Shown here: in pieces, positions 8,480-17,035 of the stretch
How the letters are laid out: each line of letters begins with the position of its first letter
Numbering within the stretch: position 1 is the first letter of the stretch
Assembly (NCBI RefSeq): GCF_001436225.1
Contig: NZ_AYYO01000056.1
Coordinates: forward strand, 161,340-225,339
Direction of reading: 5' to 3'
Length of the DNA: 64,000 bases
Origin: Lacticaseibacillus sharpeae JCM 1186 = DSM 20505
GTDB taxonomy: Bacteria > Bacillota > Bacilli > Lactobacillales > Lactobacillaceae
Notes under the pieces: generated by a model
What the model saw: only the letters and a program-made list of their open reading frames with translations
What the model was told of the DNA's origin: nothing
Databases searched by the model: none
Translations under genes and position numbers: made by a program

Positions 8480-9955
8480 ATGACAACGACGTATCCCGAT
8501 GACAGCCTTGCGCTGCACACGGATTTGTATGAACTGAACATGATGTACACGTACTGGAAGGAAGGCATTTCGGAGCGCAACGCGGTGTTCGAAAGCTACT
8601 TCCGCAACATTCCGTACGGTAATGGTTACGCAATTTTTGCCGGGCTCGAACGGGTAGTTGACTACCTCGAGACCCTGCGCTTTTCCACAACGGATATTGA
8701 ATATCTGCGCGAAACTCAGGATTGGGACTCTGAGTTCATTGATTACCTCGCTAACCTGCGCTTCACCTGCAGCATTCGTTCCGCAGTTGAGGGCGATCTC
8801 GTCTTCAACAACGAACCCGTGATGCAGATTGAGGGCCCCCTGGCGCAGTGCCAGCTGGTCGAAACCGCAATTCTGAACATCTTGAACTACCAGATTCTGA
8901 TTGCGACCAAGGCGGCACGGATTCGTGCGGCTGCCGGTGACGACCCACTGATGGAATTTGGGACCCGCCGCGCCCAGGAAATGGACGCCGGCATCTGGGG
9001 CACCCGTGCGGCTTACATTGGGGGCTTTGACGCCACCAGTAACGTGCGTGCCGCCAAGATTTTTGGCATTCCTGCTAGCGGGACCCACGCGCACTCTTTG
9101 ATTCAGACCTACCGCAGCGACTACGAGGGGATGAAGGCCTACGCCGAGACCCACCGCGACTGCGTCTTCCTGGTTGATACCTACGACACGCTCCGCAGCG
9201 GGGTGCCTAGTGCCATCCGCGTGGCGCGCGAAATGGGCGACAAAATCAACTTCCAGGGGGTCCGTATCGACAGTGGCGACATGGCGTACATCTCTAAGCG
9301 CGTCCGCCAGCAGTTGGATGAAGCCGGCTTTGACCAGGCGAAGATTTACGCTTCCAACGACCTGGACGAGAAGACCATCCAGAACCTGAAGATGCAGGGC
9401 GCCAAGATTGACGTCTGGGGCGTCGGCACGAAGGTCATCACGGCCTTTGACCAGCCCGCGCTTGGGGCCGTCTACAAGCTCGTTTCCATTGAAGATAGCA
9501 ACGGCGAAATGGTGGACACCATCAAGTTGTCCAGCAACGCCGAGAAGGTTTCCACTCCAGGCAAGAAGCAGGTATGGCGGATTACGTCCAACCACCTCGG
9601 CAAATCCGAAGGGGACTACGTGGCACGCATGGATGAAGACCCAACCAAGCAGGACGAGCTCTTCATGTTCCACCCTCAGTACACCTACATCAACAAGACG
9701 CTGCGGAACTTCACCGCACGCCCAGTTCTCCAGACGATTTTCGACAAGGGGACCCTGGTGTACAAGATGCCCGCGCTGCGCGACATCCGCGCATTTGCGG
9801 CTAACAACCTCGAATCACTCTGGGATGAATACAAGCGGGTTCTGAATCCGCAAGATTACCCGGTTGACCTGTCACAGGCGCTTTGGGACCACAAGATGAA
9901 CTACATCAAGAAGGTCCACGAAGACGTGGCGCGCAACATCGAACAGAGCAAGTAG
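8480..9955 (+). CDS. pncB: Nicotinate phosphoribosyltransferase
   Basis: Converts nicotinate and PRPP to nicotinate mononucleotide in the Preiss-Handler NAD salvage pathway. The 491-residue protein begins ALHTDLYELNMMYTYWKEG, the typical opening of the family, and contains EFGTRRAQ near residue 156 and the PRPP/product-binding region FQGVRIDSGDMAYISK. GAGGAAATT precedes ATG 8480. The next gene encodes NAD synthetase, and a nicotinamidase-like hydrolase occurs at 46,536, so the salvage route from nicotinamide is represented in the window. Confidence 0.95.
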   Translation: MTTTYPDDSLALHTDLYELNMMYTYWKEGISERNAVFESYFRNIPYGNGYAIFAGLERVVDYLETLRFSTTDIEYLRETQDWDSEFIDYLANLRFTCSIRSAVEGDLVFNNEPVMQIEGPLAQCQLVETAILNILNYQILIATKAARIRAAAGDDPLMEFGTRRAQEMDAGIWGTRAAYIGGFDATSNVRAAKIFGIPASGTHAHSLIQTYRSDYEGMKAYAETHRDCVFLVDTYDTLRSGVPSAIRVAREMGDKINFQGVRIDSGDMAYISKRVRQQLDEAGFDQAKIYASNDLDEKTIQNLKMQGAKIDVWGVGTKVITAFDQPALGAVYKLVSIEDSNGEMVDTIKLSSNAEKVSTPGKKQVWRITSNHLGKSEGDYVARMDEDPTKQDELFMFHPQYTYINKTLRNFTARPVLQTIFDKGTLVYKMPALRDIRAFAANNLESLWDEYKRVLNPQDYPVDLSQALWDHKMNYIKKVHEDVARNIEQSK

Positions 9956-9979
9956 GCATAGCTAAATAGTGTCACCGCC

Positions 9980-10020
9980 AAACCAAGTCAGTCTATCTGA
10001 CTTGGTTTGTGCTGTTTTTT
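9980..10020 (+). terminator. Hairpin/terminator after pncB
   Basis: A perfect 12-pair stem, AAACCAAGTCAG (9980-9991) with CTGACTTGGTTT (9997-10008), is followed after GTGCTG by six T. Confidence 0.75.
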
Positions 10021-10104
10021 GGCAATAATGCTGACAAAAACACTAGCATTTTGGCTCCAGCAGGCTTATCGTAAAAAATATCATGAAGTAAAAAGGGGAA
10101 TATC

Positions 10105-10929
10105 ATGCGCACTTTGCAGAAAGAAATCATCAAGACGCTGCACGCCAAAGCAGAATCTGATCCAGCAACCGAAATCAGGACCCGGGTTAACTTCCTCAAG
10201 GACTACCTGAAGAAGTACCCGTTCCTTACCACCTACGTCCTCGGCATCTCCGGGGGCCAGGACTCGACTTTAGCCGGGGCGCTTGCTGAAAAGGCGGTCA
10301 CCGAACTGCGCGCGGAAACCGGGAAGGACTACCAGTTCATTGCGGTACGCTTGCCGTATGGTGAACAGGCCGACGAGCAGGACGCTATGGACTCCATCGC
10401 CTTCATGCAGGCCGACCAGACCAAGCGCGTGAACATCAAGGCTTCCGTTGACGCCATGGTTGCGGCCGTGGACGCGAACGAGCTGACCGTTTCCGACTTC
10501 AACAAGGGCAACATCAAGGCCCGCACCCGCATGATTGCCCAGTACGCCATCGCGGGCCAGACCCACGGCGCCGTTATCGGGACGGACCACGCGGCCGAAG
10601 CCATCACCGGTTTTTACACCAAGTTCGGTGACGGTGGAGCTGACCTGACGCCCCTGACCGGCCTGAACAAGAGTCAGGGTGCGGCTATGCTCAAGGAACT
10701 GGGCGCACCGGCCCACCTGTACAAGAAGGCACCAACCGCTGACCTCGAGGAAGACCGGCCCGCACTGGCTGACGAGGTGGCTCTCGGCGTCACCTACGCG
10801 GACATCGACGCTTACCTGCGGGGCGAAGACGTGGCGGAAAAGGTCGCGGAGAAGATTGAGAACTGGTACACGAAGACCGAGCACAAGCGCCACTTGCCAA
10901 TCACGCCGTACGACACCTTCTGGAAGTAG
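10105..10929 (+). CDS. nadE: Ammonia-dependent NAD+ synthetase
   Basis: Amidates nicotinic acid adenine dinucleotide to NAD+ with ATP and ammonia. The 274-residue length is that of the single-domain ammonia-dependent form; no glutaminase domain is present. The pyrophosphatase P-loop [11 protein letters not shown] is near residue 47, followed by [33 protein letters not shown] and [11 protein letters not shown]. An AAAAGGGG ribosome site precedes ATG 10105. It lies directly after pncB but behind a hairpin, so it may have its own transcript. Confidence 0.95.
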   Translation: MRTLQKEIIKTLHAKAESDPATEIRTRVNFLKDYLKKYPFLTTYVLGISGGQDSTLAGALAEKAVTELRAETGKDYQFIAVRLPYGEQADEQDAMDSIAFMQADQTKRVNIKASVDAMVAAVDANELTVSDFNKGNIKARTRMIAQYAIAGQTHGAVIGTDHAAEAITGFYTKFGDGGADLTPLTGLNKSQGAAMLKELGAPAHLYKKAPTADLEEDRPALADEVALGVTYADIDAYLRGEDVAEKVAEKIENWYTKTEHKRHLPITPYDTFWK

Positions 10930-10961
10930 TCGCAAGATACACAACCTTTACATTTAGCCGC

Positions 10962-10990
10962 TTGTTAACAGGCTGATACTAATGTAAAAT
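10962..10990 (+). promoter_or_regulatory. Promoter of the riboswitch-controlled ATPase
   Basis: TTGTTA (10962-10967) and TAAAAT (10985-10990) are separated by 17 bases, about 10 bases upstream of the riboswitch. Confidence 0.7.
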
Positions 10991-10997
10991 ATTAGAT

Positions 10998-11121
10998 GTA
11001 AATAAGGGAGTAACCGGCAGCAACAGCTGTGGCGACATCATCAACTAGGACAATATTCTGGTGTCGCATTAAACTGGTGAGACTTATGGACCATGTATTT
11101 GGTCTGTAAGTCTCTTTTTTT
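10998..11121 (+). promoter_or_regulatory. yybP-ykoY manganese riboswitch with terminator platform
   Basis: The leader carries the family hallmarks: AAGGGAGTAACC near 11003, then GACATCATCAACTAG, a distal hairpin, and ACTGGTGAGACTT at 11073-11085. The 3' conserved strand AGACTTATGGACC (11080-11092) can alternatively pair with GGTCTGTAAGTCT (11101-11113), followed by seven T, forming an intrinsic terminator. Binding of Mn2+ would stabilise the aptamer and prevent termination. The controlled gene is a P-type cation ATPase, as in other lactic acid bacteria with this motif. Confidence 0.88.
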
Positions 11122-11166
11122 ATCCAGACGGCGGTTGCTGACCAACCAATACAGGAGGGGCCGACA

Positions 11167-13815
11167 ATGGCAGAAAAACATATCTACCAACTAAGTACTG
11201 ATGAAGTGCTTGCCAAAGAGCAGGTGCAGACATCAGGATTGAGTGCGCAGGAAGCAAGCAAACGCCTAGCAGAACACGGGCAAAACAAGCTTGCGGGCAA
11301 GAAGAAGAAAACCACTTTGGCCCGGTTCCTGGATCAGTTCAAGGATTTCATGATTATTGTGCTGCTGGTGGCGGCACTGATTGCCGGGGTCGTGGTGCAC
11401 GAATGGGCCGACGCCGGGATTATTCTGGCGGTGGTCATCTTGAACGCCGTCTTCGGGGTGATTCAAGAAAGCAAGGCGGAGGCGGCCATCGAGTCGCTGC
11501 AGGCCATGACCAGCCCGAGTGCGCACGTGCGCCGGGATGGTGAAGTGGTTATCGTCCCGAGCAGCGACGTGGTGCCCGGCGACGTGGTGCTGCTGGAAGC
11601 GGGGGACGTGGTACCCGCGGACCTGCGTCTGATTGAGTCGGCGAACCTCAAGATTGAAGAGGCGGCGCTGACTGGTGAAAGTGTGCCGACTGAGAAGAAC
11701 ATCAATGTAATCGCAGACGAGGCCGGTATCGGGGATCGCACGAACATGGCGTTCATGAGCACCAACGTGACGTACGGTCGCGGGGTCGGGGTCGTCACCG
11801 CGACGGGGATGGAGACCGAAGTTGGGCACATCGCCAAGATGCTGGACAACCAGAAGGAAAATCAGACGCCGCTGCAGGCGAACCTGGCTAAGCTGGGCCG
11901 CTCTTTGACCTGGCTCATCCTGGTCATCGCCGTGATTGTCTTCATCGTCGGCATTATGCGTGGTACCGAATCGCCAGCCGAAATGTTCCTGACGGCCATC
12001 TCGCTGGCCGTGGCCGCGATTCCGGAAGGCTTGCCGGCTATTGTCACCATCATCTTGGCACTCGGGACGCAGAAAATGGCGCGGCACAACGCGCTTGTGC
12101 GCCGCTTGCCCGCCGTGGAAACACTGGGGAGCACGGACATTATTGCTTCCGATAAGACCGGGACGCTGACGCAAAACAAGATGACCGTCGAGCAGACGTA
12201 CTACGACGGTAAGCTCCATGCCGCCGCTGATGGCGTGGCAGATACGAGTAAGCTGCTGCCAATCATGACCTTCGCCAACGACACGAAGGAACAGGCTGAC
12301 GGTACGCTGCTCGGGGACCCAACCGAAACCGCGCTGGTGGCGTTCGCTAAGCAGCACGGTTTCGCTTACCAAGACGCGTTGCAGAAGACGCCGCGCGTGG
12401 CGGAAGTGCCGTTTGATTCCGAACGCAAACTGATGACGACGCTGCACGCGCTGCCAGATGGGCAGATTCTAGTGGCCACCAAGGGGGCACCGGACGAACT
12501 GCTGCGCCAGGCGACCATGATTGACGAAGCGGGCTCCGCACGGCCAATGACCGCTGCGGACCGCGACGCTATTTTGGCGACGAACCACGAACTAGCGGTG
12601 CAGGCACTGCGGGTGCTGGGGATGGCGTACAAGATTTTGCCGTCCTTACCCGAAACCGTGACGCCCGCAAGCATTGAACATGACCTCGTCTTTGCCGGCT
12701 TCGTGGCCATGATTGACCCTGAACGGCCAGAGGCTAAGGAAGCGGTGGCCGAAGCGAAGGCTGCGGGGATTCGCCCATTGATGATTACCGGGGACCACCG
12801 GGATACCGCCCAGGCGATTTCTGAACGTCTGGGAATCATTCCGCGCGGCGACAGCGCCGCAGTCATTTCTGGCCGCGACCTGGACCAGATGGACGACGCT
12901 ACTTTCGAGCAGCACGTCCAGGACTACTCCGTCTACGCCCGCGTGGCGCCGGAACACAAGGTACGCATCGTGAACGCATGGCAGAAGCAAGGGAAGGTCG
13001 TCGCGATGACCGGTGACGGGGTGAACGACGCGCCCGCCCTGAAGGCTGCCGACATCGGGATTGCCATGGGCATTACCGGGACGGAAGTTGCGAAGGGCGC
13101 CAGTGCGATGATTCTGGCCGATGACAACTTCAGCACCATCGTCCGGGCGGTGAAGGCGGGACGCAAGGTCTTCGCCAACATCCAGAAGTCCATTCAGTAC
13201 CTGCTCTCGGCGAACCTGGGTGAAGTGCTCACCCTGTTCACCATGACCATGCTCGGCTGGGACATCCTCGCGCCCGTCCACATTCTCTGGATTAACCTGG
13301 TGACCGACACGTTGCCAGCCATTGCTCTGGGGCTGGAGCACACCGAACCGGGGGTAATGAAACAAAAGCCGCGCGGACGCAACTCTAGCTTCCTGAGCGG
13401 TGGGGTCGGCAGTGCAATTATCTGGCAGGGTCTGCTGGAAGGCGCATTGACCCTCGGCGTATACTGGCTGGCCATTACGTTCCCAATCCACACGAGTAGC
13501 GCGGCGATTCACGCCGACGCACTGACGATGGCGTACGTGACCTTGGGCCTGATTCAGCTGTTCCACGCGTTCAACGTGAAGTCACTGCACCAGTCCCTCT
13601 TTACCATCAAGCCGTTTGGCAACAAGGCCTTCAACTGGGCGATTCTGATTGCGGCAGCCGCACTGGCGGTTACCGTCCTGATCCCGGGCTTCAACGGGCT
13701 GTTCCATGTGACCGAACTTGACCTGATCCAGTGGGGGATGGTGCTCGGTGCTGGCGTACTGATGGTGGCCATCGTCGAAATTGTCAAACTCTTTGAACGG
13801 CGCCGGCAGAAGTAA
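11167..13815 (+). CDS. P2-type cation-translocating ATPase, probably Mn2+/Ca2+ exporter
   Basis: An 882-residue P-type ATPase. The N-terminal cation-ATPase domain (residues 1-75) is followed by membrane pairs, the actuator motif LTGESVPTEK, PEGLPAIV in membrane helix 4, the phosphorylated aspartate in SDKTGTLTQNK (Asp about 329), the nucleotide-binding KGAPDELL, and the hinge MTGDGVNDAPALKAADIG. The C-terminus holds the six-helix cation-ATPase domain. The PEGLP motif and overall layout are of the SERCA/PMR1-like Ca2+/Mn2+ class. The manganese riboswitch in its leader supports a role in exporting excess Mn2+, although Ca2+ cannot be excluded. AGGAGGGG (11153-11160) precedes the ATG. Confidence 0.92.
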   Translation: MAEKHIYQLSTDEVLAKEQVQTSGLSAQEASKRLAEHGQNKLAGKKKKTTLARFLDQFKDFMIIVLLVAALIAGVVVHEWADAGIILAVVILNAVFGVIQESKAEAAIESLQAMTSPSAHVRRDGEVVIVPSSDVVPGDVVLLEAGDVVPADLRLIESANLKIEEAALTGESVPTEKNINVIADEAGIGDRTNMAFMSTNVTYGRGVGVVTATGMETEVGHIAKMLDNQKENQTPLQANLAKLGRSLTWLILVIAVIVFIVGIMRGTESPAEMFLTAISLAVAAIPEGLPAIVTIILALGTQKMARHNALVRRLPAVETLGSTDIIASDKTGTLTQNKMTVEQTYYDGKLHAAADGVADTSKLLPIMTFANDTKEQADGTLLGDPTETALVAFAKQHGFAYQDALQKTPRVAEVPFDSERKLMTTLHALPDGQILVATKGAPDELLRQATMIDEAGSARPMTAADRDAILATNHELAVQALRVLGMAYKILPSLPETVTPASIEHDLVFAGFVAMIDPERPEAKEAVAEAKAAGIRPLMITGDHRDTAQAISERLGIIPRGDSAAVISGRDLDQMDDATFEQHVQDYSVYARVAPEHKVRIVNAWQKQGKVVAMTGDGVNDAPALKAADIGIAMGITGTEVAKGASAMILADDNFSTIVRAVKAGRKVFANIQKSIQYLLSANLGEVLTLFTMTMLGWDILAPVHILWINLVTDTLPAIALGLEHTEPGVMKQKPRGRNSSFLSGGVGSAIIWQGLLEGALTLGVYWLAITFPIHTSSAAIHADALTMAYVTLGLIQLFHAFNVKSLHQSLFTIKPFGNKAFNWAILIAAAALAVTVLIPGFNGLFHVTELDLIQWGMVLGAGVLMVAIVEIVKLFERRRQK

Positions 13816-13858
13816 TGGCGCTGCCTGGATTATATTTTGCGCCACGCGGCGAATTGGG

Positions 13859-13864
13859 TATAAT
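13859..13864 (+). promoter_or_regulatory. -10 element before the 144-residue hypothetical gene
   Basis: A perfect TATAAT only 20 bases before the start codon, with a TTTTGC -35-like element (13835-13840) 18 bases upstream. Confidence 0.6.
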
Positions 13865-13883
13865 ACGGGAGAGGTGAATGACG

Positions 13884-14318
13884 ATGAATAAGAACCAACA
13901 GAAAATGGCCCAGTACGGCTACACGATTAACAACGTAATGTCCCGCACCGATGAACTGCAGGACGAGCTTAATCCCCTGTTCATTCAGTTGCGTGAAGCA
14001 ATCGACAACAACAAGGTAGATGACTTCAAGAAGGATGATTACGAAGACATCCGCAGCAAGTTCGCTGCCGGCACGGCCGAATATGCCGAAATGCTGAAGA
14101 AGTTCGAAAGCGCACAGGTCCCTGCCCGTTTCATCGGGAACCACAAGTTGTTGACCAAGGCGTTTGCAAGTTTCGTTGAAGGTTGTCAGCAGATGACCGA
14201 CAGCCTCGGCGACGACAAGCAGATTGACGTTGATTCCTTCAATGCCGCTGAGAAGCAGCAGGATGAAGCATCCGAGAAGGTTTCGAAGTTCCTGAACAAG
14301 ATTCAAGTGCTGGTCTAA
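13884..14318 (+). CDS. Conserved-type hypothetical helical protein
   Basis: Not assigned to a named family. The 144-residue acidic, lysine-rich protein has no signal peptide or membrane segment and reads as a chain of amphipathic helices (for example DELQDELNPLFIQLREAID and EKQQDEASEKVSKFLNKI). ATG 13884 is preferred over ATG 13878 because GGGAGAGG (13867-13874) is then at normal distance. It has its own promoter and a terminator shared with the convergent oxidoreductase gene. Confidence 0.7.
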   Translation: MNKNQQKMAQYGYTINNVMSRTDELQDELNPLFIQLREAIDNNKVDDFKKDDYEDIRSKFAAGTAEYAEMLKKFESAQVPARFIGNHKLLTKAFASFVEGCQQMTDSLGDDKQIDVDSFNAAEKQQDEASEKVSKFLNKIQVLV

Positions 14319-14328
14319 ATCAGTGCGA

Positions 14329-14366
14329 AAAAAATCCCTGACCGGGTGCCTGGTCAGGGATTTTTG
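14329..14366. terminator. Bidirectional terminator between convergent genes
   Basis: AAAAATCCCTGACC (14330-14343) pairs with GGTCAGGGATTTTT (14352-14365), with A and T runs on both sides. Confidence 0.9.
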
Positions 14367-15332
14367 CTATTCATTGGGGAATTTGAATTGCCACTGCTCG
14401 CGGGCCGCCGTCATGATGGCCATGACGTTCTGGGTCCACGCCAGCGTGGGGTTAGCGCCGGAAGTAATCGCGGCCGCCATGTCACGGACCTCGTTGGCCA
14501 GCGCGGTGGTGCGGTCGCCCGCGGTGATGGTGCTGCTGGTCAAAGCGGGTGTGGTGAAGGTCGCGACGTCGGCCCGCGGGTACTGATCAACCGTGAAGAA
14601 GCCGTTGGTGTAGGCGACCAGACCCTGTTTCGGCATTTTGGCCTGCAGGTTCAGCGCGACCGTAATCTGTACGCCGTCCGCGGTGCGCAGGAGGAAGCTG
14701 GACTGGCCGTCAACCCCCGTGCTGGTTTCAGTCATCTGGGTGGCGACCAATTCCAAATTGCTGGCGACGAAGCGGCGGGCGAAGCTGAGGGCGTACACGC
14801 CGATGTCCAGCAGCGCGCCGCCACCCAGGTTGGGGTTCAACAAGCGGTCATCCGGGGCGAACGGCACACTGGAGCCGAACGTCACCTGGATGGTTTTCAG
14901 CTGGCCGAGCTGGTTGGTTGCGGCGAATTCCTGCAGCGCCGGGTACAGCGGCATGTGGTAGATGGTCTGGGCCTCCATCAAAATCAGCTGCTTGCTGGCA
15001 GCCAACGTGACCAATTCATCCAACTGGGTGCTATTCATGGTGATGGATTTTTCCGCCAGCACGTGCTTGCCGGCCAGGAGCGCGGCTTTAATCTGCGCGT
15101 AGTGGAACGGGTGCGGCGTCGCGATGTACACGACATCTACGTTCGGGTCGGCGAACATCTCCGCGTAGCTGCCGTACGCATGCGGGATGTCGTGCGCGGC
15201 CGCAAATGTTTGCGCGCGGGTCAAATCGCGGGCCGCGGCGGCGTACAGCGTTTGGTCAGTGCGCGGGAAGAAGTTCGCAAAGGTGGTGGCAATCCGGCCA
15301 AGGCCGACGATGGCCCAGTTATAGTTCGGCAT
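14367..15332 (-). CDS. Gfo/Idh/MocA-family NAD(P)-dependent oxidoreductase
   Basis: A 321-residue two-domain dehydrogenase. The Rossmann N-terminus reads NWAIVGLGRIATTFA, followed by DVVYIATPHPFHYAQIKAAL and GKHVLAEKSI, where the family usually has EKP (here EKS). The C-terminal substrate domain contains GGGALLDIGVYALSFAR. The substrate is unknown; relatives act on sugars, inositols or dihydrodiols. ATG at 15332 lies behind GGAGG (complement of 15341-15345). A second member of the family is encoded at 52,683. Confidence 0.88.
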   Translation of the reverse strand: MPNYNWAIVGLGRIATTFANFFPRTDQTLYAAAARDLTRAQTFAAAHDIPHAYGSYAEMFADPNVDVVYIATPHPFHYAQIKAALLAGKHVLAEKSITMNSTQLDELVTLAASKQLILMEAQTIYHMPLYPALQEFAATNQLGQLKTIQVTFGSSVPFAPDDRLLNPNLGGGALLDIGVYALSFARRFVASNLELVATQMTETSTGVDGQSSFLLRTADGVQITVALNLQAKMPKQGLVAYTNGFFTVDQYPRADVATFTTPALTSSTITAGDRTTALANEVRDMAAAITSGANPTLAWTQNVMAIMTAAREQWQFKFPNE

Positions 15333-15434
15333 AATGGAATCCTCCAATGAAGTATATTTAACACAATACTAACAGAAATTGGCGCCAGGGCTGTGGTATT
15401 CTTGATGTTAAATACAGCGGAAGGGGCGAAGTTA

Positions 15435-16064
15435 GTGGCAAGACGGAGAAGCCGGCGCGGGCGTAACCCGGCGTATGTCGGGATTGTGGCCGTGGTGATT
15501 GCACTGACGGTCGGCGTGGTGACGGTCGTCGGGCAATACGAACATGGCGTGCAGGTCGCCGATGAAGCGGCCGCGTCGTCGCGGGCGGCAACGCTGGCGA
15601 AGAAGAAGGCCTTCATCGCGCACCTGGCACCATACGCGCGCACCCTGAAGGTCAACTACGGCGTGTTGCCCAGCATCACCATCGCCCAGGCAATCCTCGA
15701 GAGCAACTGGGGCACGAGCGACCTGGCCGCCAAGTACCACAACCTGTTCGGGGTGAAGGCGACCAAAGCGCAGGCGGGTCAGGAGATGACCACGCAGGAG
15801 TACGTCAACGGCAAGTGGAAAGTAGTCACCGCCCGTTTTCGCAGTTACAGCGACGATTACGCCTCGATGCGCGACCACGCCCAGCTGCTCGCACACGGAA
15901 CCACCTGGAATCAGCGCCAGTACGCGCAGGTGATTGCGGCGCGCGACTACAAGACTGCGGCCAGCGCCCTGCAGAGTTCCGGTTATGCCACCGATCCCGG
16001 CTACGCGCAGAAGATTATCCAGGTGGTCGAAAAATACGACTTGGATAATTACGACGCTAACTAA
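15435..16064 (+). CDS. Membrane-anchored glucosaminidase-domain (GH73-like) peptidoglycan hydrolase
   Basis: A 209-residue protein with a basic N-terminus (VARRRSRRGRN), one transmembrane or signal-anchor helix (about residues 15-35), a short linker, and a C-terminal GH73/FlgJ-like domain. LPSITIAQAILESNWGTSDLA holds the expected catalytic Glu in the AILESNWG stretch, followed by YHNLFGVKA and RSYSDDYASMRDHAQLL. It probably cleaves peptidoglycan glycan strands at the cell surface. GTG 15435 follows AAGGGG (15421-15426). It is divergent from the oxidoreductase and ends before a wobble-rich terminator. Confidence 0.87.
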   Translation: MARRRSRRGRNPAYVGIVAVVIALTVGVVTVVGQYEHGVQVADEAAASSRAATLAKKKAFIAHLAPYARTLKVNYGVLPSITIAQAILESNWGTSDLAAKYHNLFGVKATKAQAGQEMTTQEYVNGKWKVVTARFRSYSDDYASMRDHAQLLAHGTTWNQRQYAQVIAARDYKTAASALQSSGYATDPGYAQKIIQVVEKYDLDNYDAN

Positions 16065-16109
16065 GCGCAGCAAAATCTCATATTCCTAACATCCGGCCCA
16101 GCGCCGCCC

Positions 16110-16156
16110 AGTCACGTGTTTGCGTAGTTCGAATATGCAAATATGTGACTTTTTTG
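16110..16156 (+). terminator. Terminator after the GH73 gene
   Basis: A long stem of AGTCACGTGTTTGC with GCAAATATGTGACT (two G-T pairs) is followed by six T. Confidence 0.75.
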
Positions 16157-16208
16157 GTTTCCACGTTGAACTGTCGGGCCGCGTACTTTTGCCGGCTGCT
16201 TTTCGTCT

Positions 16209-16230
16209 ATTGTTCGGCTTTATTCGGAAA
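16209..16230 (+). promoter_or_regulatory. PurR-box-like tandem upstream of xpt-pbuX
   Basis: ATTGTTCGGCTTT (16209-16221) fits the reverse PurBox pattern AWWGTTCGGWWWT closely, and TTATTCGGAAA (16220-16230) overlaps it as a weaker copy. A CCGAAT-containing box on the opposite orientation occurs at 16331-16343. PurR activates or represses purine genes in lactic acid bacteria through such boxes. Confidence 0.45.
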
Positions 16231-16388
16231 CGCGGAATGTTTCATCTGCAAACGGGAAAATGAAAACGCCATTATTTGTCTTTTAGCCAAAAATCACGAA
16301 TGCTCGGCCGCCAAATCGTGAAAACAGCAAAATATCCGAATGAAAAGTTGATTAGCAACGTTGATATTCGTTTGTATGCGGACGTGCT

Positions 16389-16417
16389 TTGTGTTAATCT
16401 AAATAACAATCTAAAAT
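16389..16417 (+). promoter_or_regulatory. Promoter of xpt-pbuX
   Basis: TTGTGT (16389-16394) and TAAAAT (16412-16417) have a 17-base spacer and lie 26 bases before the GTG start. No guanine riboswitch was recognised in the leader. Confidence 0.65.
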
Positions 16418-16442
16418 ATATGAAAAGTGGAGGGATATTCGG

Positions 16443-17027
16443 GTGAAGTTGCTTGAAGATCGCATTCGTAAAGACGGTGTTGTACTAGGGGCCGATGTGC
16501 TCAAGGTTGATAACTTCCTGAATCATCAGGTTGATCCAGACCTCATGCTCGCAGTGGGGAAGGAATTCTACAACCAGTTTAAGGATTCCAAGATCACCAA
16601 GATTTTGACGGTTGAAAGTTCAGGGATTGCGCCGGCATTGGCAACGGCAATGTCATTCCACGTGCCGCTCGTGTTCGCACGCAAGCACAAGTCGCTGACG
16701 CTGAAGGATGACATGTTCACCGCCACCGTTTACTCCTTCACGAAGCAGACCAGTAACACCATCGCCATCGCGAAGAAGTTCTTGAGCGCCGACGACAAGG
16801 TACTCATCATCGACGACTTCCTCGCTAACGGCCAGGCCGTGCAGGGTCTCACCGACATCATCAAGCAGGCCGGAGCTGAAACCGTTGGCGCCGGAATTGT
16901 CATCGAGAAGACCTTCCAGAAGGGCCGCAAGATGTTCGATGACCAGGGTGTCCGCGTCGTTTCCCTTGCTCGCATTGCGGCATTTGAAGACGGTCAGGTT
17001 GTTTTCGCTGACGAACAGGACGCATAG
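16443..17027 (+). CDS. xpt: Xanthine phosphoribosyltransferase
   Basis: Converts xanthine and PRPP to XMP for guanine nucleotide salvage. The 194-residue protein has the family opening MKLLEDRIRKDGVVLGADVLKVDNF and the PRPP loop VLIIDDFLANGQA near residue 120. GTG 16443 follows GGAGGG (16429-16434). The stop lies eight bases before pbuX, forming the standard xpt-pbuX uptake and salvage operon. Confidence 0.96.
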   Translation: MKLLEDRIRKDGVVLGADVLKVDNFLNHQVDPDLMLAVGKEFYNQFKDSKITKILTVESSGIAPALATAMSFHVPLVFARKHKSLTLKDDMFTATVYSFTKQTSNTIAIAKKFLSADDKVLIIDDFLANGQAVQGLTDIIKQAGAETVGAGIVIEKTFQKGRKMFDDQGVRVVSLARIAAFEDGQVVFADEQDA

Positions 17028-17035
17028 GAGGAAGC

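Noticed and set aside
8435..9673. 412-codon minus-strand frame over pncB
   Set aside because: Antisense shadow of pncB without a start signal.
16235..16442. Guanine/xanthine riboswitch before xpt
   Set aside because: The conserved core of purine riboswitches is not found in the leader.
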